The position numbers were made by a program, and so were the translations under genes. Below, in pieces: positions 58,760 to 64,000 of a stretch of 64,000 bases of DNA; within the stretch, counting starts at the first letter, position 1, and each line of letters opens with the position of its first letter. The stretch comes from Kappaphycus alvarezii (Eukaryota; Rhodophyta; Florideophyceae; Gigartinales; Solieriaceae), in NCBI GenBank assembly GCA_002205965.3, contig NADL03000512.1, forward strand, positions 1,922,001 to 1,986,000, in the 5' to 3' direction. A model generated the notes under the pieces. The model ran no database searches, was not told the origin of the DNA, and was given only the letters and a program-made list of their open reading frames with translations.

Positions 58760-61700
58760 CCGATTGACCGACTATTCAGTTTAGAGCTAACTGATGGACC
58801 ACATCGGTCACGTGCAGTGGGGCCCGCGATATGATGGCCATAGCCACCGACGACCACAAAGTGCAACTGATACGCTAGTGTCTATTGGACCGTTGTCCTC
58901 ATATGAGGACAACTTTTAGCCCTTTTTTTTCAATACAATTTTTTTTACCGCAGCGCATTTCTTGTCCCTCCGCATTAGTTCATGAGTGCAGATGGCCGAT
59001 CGAAACAAACTTTTCGAGATTGTTGACCTTGGTGAAGGCTAGAGCAGTTTTCCCTCACCAGCTTCCGCTCTTCGCAAGAAGTTGTGAAAACGGCTTCATT
59101 TTGGAAGGAAAAATAGTTCGTATTATCGTGGGGGGTTTTAGAAACGAGGGGCATGTACAGTAAAAATTACTGTACTGTAACTTAACAAAAAAACCTTTTT
59201 TGCAGTAAAATTTGAGGCTTCCAAAACATTTACTGTTCCAAAATGTAACGGAAACTGTCCTCATATGAGGACAAAGTGTGCCTCATATGAGGACAGAGCA
59301 TTGTCGTATAGACACTAGTAGATGCGCGTGCGCATCGTAGCGTCCGGGGTGTGGCATTTCGTGGCTACACGTGGCACAAACTCTTCAATAAGTAATGCGG
59401 TGTCCGGAGAAGGGGCACCGAGGGTGTCGAAAACCAGAGGCTGGAATCGGAAACCTGGGTCGTGGGCGGGCAGAGAGGGGGGGACCAGGCGCCTTGACAG
59501 CTTGTGCTGTAGGTCCTGGAGCTTGCGATGGTGCATGAGGACGGCAGCCCCACCGGCGACTTGCGTCGCTTTGGTGATGGAGGTCTGCTTGAACGGTGAC
59601 GTGATGGCGACGTCATATGCAATGGGTGGGTCATATAGGTCAGCTTCCGTGTCACGGGGGGATGCACGAGAAGAATGCCAGCGGGGCTGTAGTCCGTCCC
59701 GGGGAGGAGATTCTCAGCTTCGAACTCGTAGTCAAGGCCGGCGGCGCGGAACACGTGCCACGCGAACACATTGCGAACGGATTTGCGGCGGTGAATGCGC
59801 CCAAATTCTGAGACGCAGCGGTCAGCGACATGGTCACCGTGGAAATCCATGTCTTGCTGGCAGTGGTGGCATTTCAATGGCACCGAGTCTGAGTAGACTG
59901 GGAGACCGAGGTGCCTGCGCAGCATGATGCACCAGTGTGCTGATGACACCTTTGTGGCGGTGGTGGGGTGGGCCCATAGGAACGCCGCCGCACCGGTGTT
60001 ACGGAAGGCCAAGCCTCGAATCCGGCGACGTGTGGACGTGTCGGAGTGGCAGCTAGGATGAGGCACTCTCTTCCATAGGTCATCCTCCCAAAACTCCTTT
60101 GCCCTGGCTTCTTGCTGCGCCAGATTTAGGTGAGATTGCAGGTTGACGGGCATGGTGGCAAGGGAGGCGGGTTCAAAGGGGCCTAGGTCGGTGGCAAACG
60201 GGTCATCTTGGATCAGTCGGACGAAATCGCGGAGGGGCCGGCGTGCCTGATTGACGAGGAAGTGTCGGTCGCCCCGTGCCTGTTTCCCAAGGACGGCGAC
60301 GGAGCGGGGTGTTGCATAGTGTGCGGTGCGTAAGCGGAAGGGGGCAGCGTCAAGAATGCTGGCGGCGACAGCCGCGTGCAGCGCAGGGCCAATCCTTGAG
60401 AACGCGTGCCCCCCAAGGCGGAGGGGGAGACAAGCTTGTTCCCAGGCGTCGTCGGTGAGGGGGACCTTATGCAGCGTACCGTAAGCGGCTCGCTGCAGGG
60501 AGTCGAACTCCCTTGCAGGCTCCGCAGCATGCTGAGGGTCAGCAAGCCGAAACGCGTGAAGCACCTGGCATGCGGATGCACATAAGCGATGCATGTGGAA
60601 GCGGGCCCTGGGGTCTCGGACCCCTTCCAGCAGCGCCAGGGTGCGACGGCACCCCTCTATCTTTCTGCGTAAGAATGTTTTCGTGAAAGCAGCGCTACCC
60701 AACGGGGCCCCGAGGAGCTCGAAACCGTCGCCGGCGCATTCTGCGAGCGGGAACTCGGCCAGGAAAGCAGCGCGGTCGGCTGGCGAAGTGTGCGGCCAGG
60801 AGATGCGTGTCTTGCGAGGGTTAATAAACAGACCGTAAGACGGACCGTAGAGCGCGAGGGACCGTAGTGCTCGCCGTAGGCCCTCGAGTGACCCAATGAT
60901 TGTACCGTCGTCGGCGTACCACTGATTTAGGATGATGCCCTCCTCGTCGGCGACCCGCCTGATGAGCGGTTGTATCGTCAACGAGAACAACAGCATACTC
61001 GCAGGGTCCCCTTGCTGGGTTTCCTGGGCGCTAGAAAGCATCGTCCGCTCCCGGTTTGGGACAATTAGCGTTGGTCGGGATCGACCGTACACCATGTTTG
61101 CGAATCGGGCAAGTGAGGGGGCACGGGATGGCAGCATGTCGAGCATTGCTTGCCGATCGACGCAGTTGAAAGCGTTTCGGGCATCAATGAGGACGGTGGC
61201 AACGTTTGGATCCGACGACACCCTTCGCAGCATCGTGCGAACATCATGGACGATCGCATCCATCCCTGCCTTGATGCCATTGGCAGTTTGGAAGGGGGCC
61301 AAAAATGCACGGGAGTCATCAATAGCCGGTGGGAGCAGCGTCTTCGTGACCAGGCGCCGGAGGACAGAGCCGACCCCAATGGGACGGATCTTCCCAGGCC
61401 TAGGCTGCAGGGGGAGGAGGGTTGCTGCAGAGAGCAGGGGAAGCACCGAATGGGGAGGTCCCCTTTGCTATGCGATTGACCAGCTTCGTCAGAACGCCGA
61501 TGCCAGTGACACCGGCCTCGGGGCTAAGAGCGGTGTTAACAAGCAGGTGGAACCACCTCGAGGGAGTCCGGTCCGGACCCCGGTGGTATCCCGCGGGATG
61601 CGACGCGCGGACTGCGCAACAGCGGCTTCCGTGAGTTGCGGAGGAGGTGGGAGGCTTTCCTCGGGAAGCGGGGCGATGGGCTGTGGCGGTGACGGGTGAA

Positions 61701-61770
61701 GTTCGAGCAGACGCTGGCTTGTGGTAGGCGAGTTAACGTCGGCACATGGGGCATTGTGGAGGGACCGCAT
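58760..61770 (-). pseudogene. Element B RT with GDH finger and nuclease-like C-terminus
   Basis: The 693-codon frame (61,446-59,365) carries GKIRPIGVGSVLRRLVTKTL, the first catalytic Asp in VLIDARNAFNCVDRQAML, QGDPASMLLFSLTIQPLI, the palm NQWYADDGTIIG and the finger CHHCQQDMDFHGDHVADRC. A single-base shift in a G6 run (59,656-59,661, plus strand) then leads to IAYDVAITSPFKQTSITKAT and FRFQPLVFDTLGAPSP. The R-P-A-D of element A is S-P-A-G here, so the nuclease site looks lost. The final codons (RISCTLWSSVAMAI) lie beyond the MITE. Two compensating shifts occur at about 61,550 and 61,450. Confidence 0.85.
58879..59314. mobile_element. 436 bp MITE with CTAG target duplication, related to the piggyBac-like element
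   Basis: Ends TGTCTAT and ATAGACA are flanked by CTAG on both sides (58,875-58,878 and 59,315-59,318). The uninterrupted relative at 46,225 reads CTGG-TAGATG at this place (reverse complement), so a single CTAG was the target. Palindromes centred on CATATG lie inside both ends: GTCCTCATATGAGGAC at 58,895 and 59,257 and a variant at 59,280. This copies the layout of the 42.5-45.3 kb transposon. It has no transposase, so it would need one supplied. Confidence 0.85.
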
Positions 61771-62261
61771 CGCCTTGCCGTAGCGGGCGTCAGCGCAGAG
61801 AGCCTCGGCTCACCGGGAGCGTTTGGCGTTGTCAGGTGAAGCAGGTGTGCGAGCATTGGGGCAGTGTTCGATAACCCACTCCGCCCGGTGGTGATGGGCG
61901 TTGACAGCATCAGCCCATAGGGCGCCCCATTGGGAGCCGGTGTGAGCCCGCCGGAGCCGTTCCCTGAGCGCAGAGCGTTGGCATTGGACGGATCTCCACC
62001 CTTCCTCGCCCCGAAGGCTGCGCCGCATGACAGCGGTGGGCAGCATCTGGAGGTGAAGAAAGGCGCGATGTGTAGCTGCGTCACGCGTGCGTTAGCAGCG
62101 GCTTTGACCAACTTGATAAAGAGAAGGGTGAACTGGCGGAGACATGCGGAGGGGATGTCCTGGAAGATGTCCGCCTCACGATACGGCGTGCGTAGGACAT
62201 CGTAGGGGGTCGGCAAAGGGGAGGATGACGGGGAGGCTGAGGATGGGATCGGCGACTCCAT
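61771..62261 (-). pseudogene. Element B region upstream of RT
   Basis: The minus-strand frame from 62,261 reads YDVLRTPYREADIFQDIPSA, LRQFTLLFIKLVKAAANARV and then TQLHIAPFFTSRCCPPLS, before drifting into another frame near 62,040. The region continues to LCADARYGKAMRSLHN-type sequence near 61,790, where element A also begins. It links the N-terminal ORF to RT. I do not recognise a named domain. Confidence 0.55.
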
Positions 62262-62396
62262 GACAGGAGTTATGATGAGTGTCCCTCGGCGGTAGTCGCT
62301 GCCGGGGGAACCATTTGGCTTGCTTGTGCCGGGGTGTCCTTGTGCGGGGGAACCGCTGGCACCACCTCCTCCATGGCATGAGTTAGCCCCGAGGGC

Positions 62397-63130
62397 TCAG
62401 CAGGTTTGGGGGCCTGCTGGGCACGGGTGGGGGTAGTCCTTGTTCGGGGGTTCCGCCTGCACCACCTCCTCCATTGCCTGTGTAGGGACGGGGGAGACAG
62501 TAGGGGCGGGACGGGAGATGGCTTCAGGGTTGCGGGCCTGCTGTGCGCCGGCGGGGTCACGGGTGTTGTGAACACCATTGTAGGGTCCACGCGGGCGATG
62601 GCTTTGGCTGTGGAGGCCTGGGAGGTCTTCTGTTTGCCGATGGCCCCGGTGCAAACACGGCGGCGGGGCCTGGGGGTGGACGCGGCGGCCTTGGGCGGCG
62701 GCCGGGGGCAAGGGCGGAGGTCAACCGCTCTGCCTCGGCGATTGAAGGCTCCACGGCGGCAGGTCCCGCTGGGAGGTCGTCTTGGCGGGCCGGGGGTTAT
62801 CGTTGGTGGGGCAACCATGTTCTTCTGGGCGCCCTGTTTCCGGGGCTGTCTGGCCTGGCGGCGTAAGGCCGCGATGTCGTTGATATGGCCGCGGAGGACT
62901 GAAGCGAAGGCCTGAAGGGTGTAGGGGTTGGCCGACCGTCGCCCAGCGCGGCGGACCGCGTTGTGAAGGAGACGGATTTCCTTCAAGAGGCGAGTCTGTA
63001 TTCCGCCGGCACTGAATGCATCGAGGGCCTTCGCTGCCGCGGGAAGGGCGATGACTGAGTGCTTTAGGTCGGAGAACACTGCCTTCAGTTGGGTGAGAAC
63101 GGCCTGCATGTGGTCTGCCCCCGACGCCAT
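62397..63130 (-). pseudogene. Element B N-terminal (gag-like) ORF, basic and Pro-rich
   Basis: From the ATG at 63,130 (MASGADHMQAVLTQLKAVF) a helical part (GIQTRLLKEIRLLHNAVRRA, YTLQAFASVLRGHINDIAAL) leads to an Arg/Pro-rich basic stretch. Comparison with element C shows three single-base indels in B near 62,771, 62,705 and 62,553, the first two compensating. A repeated AMEEVV...PPxKD unit lies near the end. RNA binding is plausible from the basic Pro-rich make-up but not shown by a zinc finger. Confidence 0.6.
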
Positions 63131-64000
63131 CCGGTTAGATCGTAACCGTATAGTTAGGACGTGCGCAGTCTCCAGTAGATACCGAACGCATTATAACCTT
63201 CTTTCTTCTTCTTCTTTGCTACCACCTTCCCCTTCCCCTACCATCTCCCCGAGGCAGCCGCCCCCGCAAGCCGAGGTGCCCCTCCCCCGGTCGAGTCGTC
63301 GCTGCGGGCCCCTCGTGGCCTGCTGTGGCCGCGTTGCGTCCTACTGCTGCAAAGCCCTCCACACCCCTCGTCGAGTTGGAAAAGTTCGATATTCGAAGGC
63401 CCTCGATGCATTCAGTGCCGGCGGAATACAGACTCGCCTCTTGAAGGAAATCCGTCTCCTTCACAACGCGGTCCGCCGCGCTGGGCGACGGTCGGCCAAC
63501 CCCTACACCCTTCAGGCCTTCGCTTCAGTCCTCCGCGGCCATATCAACGACATCGCGGCCTTACGCCGCCAGGCCAGACAGCCCCGGAAACAGGGCGCCC
63601 AGAAGAACATGGTTGCCCCACCAACGATAACCCCCGGCCCGCCAAGACGACCTCCAGCGGGACCTGCCGCCGTGGAGCCTTCAATCGCCGAGGCAGAGCG
63701 GTTGACCTCCGCCCTTGCCCCCCGGCCGCCGCCCAAGGCCGCCGCGTCCACCCCCAGGCCCCGCCGCCGTGTTTGCACCGGGGCCATCGGCAAACAGAAG
63801 ACCTCCCAGGCCTCCACAGCCAAAGCCATCGCCCGCGTGGACCCTACAATGGTGTTCACAACACCCGTGACCCCCGCCGGCGCACAGCAGGCCCGCAACC
63901 CTGAAGCCATCTCCCGTCCCGCCCCTACTGTCTCCCCCGTCCCTACACAGGCAATGGAGGAGGTGGTGCAGGCGGAACCCCCGAACAAGGACTACCCCCA
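62420..64000. repeat. Head-to-head inverted repeat of elements B and C, about 600 bp arms
   Basis: The arms 62,420-63,025 (minus) and 63,397-64,000 (plus) are nearly identical and separated by about 370 bases. The spacer holds a CT-rich stretch and no known gene. The right arm may continue beyond the window. Confidence 0.85.
63398..64000 (+). CDS. Element C N-terminal ORF, plus strand, runs off the window
   Basis: It is a near-identical inverted copy of the B N-terminal ORF. The homology begins at about 63,397 with KALDAFSAGGIQTRLLKEIR and stays open to the window end through RPPAGPAAVEPSIAEAERL, APRPPPKAAASTPRPRRR and TQAMEEVVQAEPPNKDYP. It lacks the first 40 or so codons of B, so it is 5' truncated or rearranged there. 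It shows the undamaged frame where B has indels. Confidence 0.65.

Larger units (their letters stand above)
58728..63130 (-). mobile_element. Non-LTR element B, near full length, tail-to-tail with A
   Basis: On the minus strand this runs from an N-terminal ORF (from 63,130) through RT, GDH finger and nuclease-like region to a 3' UTR ending AAGTAAAGAGTAAAGATTT at 58,728. It abuts the stop codon of element A. A MITE sits in its C-terminal codons (58,879-59,314). Frameshifts are few and often single-base, so B is the best preserved member. Its 3' end matches the copies at 46.3 and 37.2 kb. Confidence 0.82.

Noticed and set aside
58885..59163. 92-codon frame inside the MITE
   Set aside because: It starts in the terminal palindrome, shows no family motif and lies in a clearly non-autonomous element.
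62406..62915. Long Gly/Arg/Val-rich plus-strand frames over the element B N-terminal ORF, and the matching minus-strand frame at 63,512-63,988
   Set aside because: They are antisense shadows of a GC-rich Pro/Arg/Ala coding region and appear in both arms of the inverted repeat for that reason.
1..64000. CRISPR arrays, prokaryotic operons or phage modules
   Set aside because: No regularly spaced repeats with unique spacers, no ribosome-site-linked gene runs. All recognisable genes are eukaryotic retroelements, a piggyBac-like element or a CK1-like kinase.

Overview
The window looks like a repeat-rich piece of a eukaryotic nuclear genome. Nearly every recognisable coding stretch belongs to a decayed mobile element: Ty3/gypsy, Ty1/copia, non-LTR retroelements or a piggyBac-like DNA transposon. 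Only one gene looks like an intact host gene, a single-exon casein-kinase-1-like protein kinase at 53,001-54,041 (minus). An intronless host gene among clustered protist-type Gypsy and Copia elements would fit a red alga of the Chondrus type, or an oomycete. The sequence alone does not settle this, so the organism is an inference of low to moderate confidence.

Layout. 1-6,489: a Ty3/gypsy element (Gypsy-1), cut by the left window edge, with protease, RT, RNase H, integrase, an extra ORF built from two copies of one domain, and a 1.3 kb 3' LTR that itself holds an ORF. 7,416-12,564: a Ty1/copia element (Copia-1) with both LTRs and a primer site matching a half-initiator-tRNA. Its 5' LTR is split by a solo Gypsy-1 LTR in reverse orientation. 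About 13.7-17.6 kb: a second, chromodomain-bearing gypsy element (Gypsy-2). 17.6-35.35 kb: an AT-rich desert with no recognisable gene, broken only by a non-LTR RT remnant at 24.8-26.3 kb (minus). 35.36-35.48 kb: a foldback hairpin. 36.9-41.4 kb: a second copia-like element (Copia-2) with a deleted integrase core. 42,494-45,302: a piggyBac-like transposon flanked by CTAG duplications. 45.3-46.4 kb: two 3' fragments of a non-LTR family. 46.4-49.6 kb: an APE-type LINE (minus). 49.6-52 kb: further non-LTR fragments. 53-54 kb: the kinase. 54.6-56.2 kb: palindromes, a microsatellite and a small TIR element. 56.4-64 kb: non-LTR elements A (plus), B (minus, carrying a 436 bp MITE) and C (plus, running off the window), arranged tail-to-tail and head-to-head.

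The right half (37-59 kb) is also scattered with short palindromes around TACTGTAC, which are almost absent from the left 36 kb. The most unusual signals are the CTAG-flanked piggyBac/MITE pair with CATATGAG-centred palindromes, a non-LTR family with a zinc-finger plus endonuclease-like C-terminus present in at least nine pieces, the duplicated-domain ORF of Gypsy-1, and two adjacent hairpins that share a core but have unrelated self-complementary arms.
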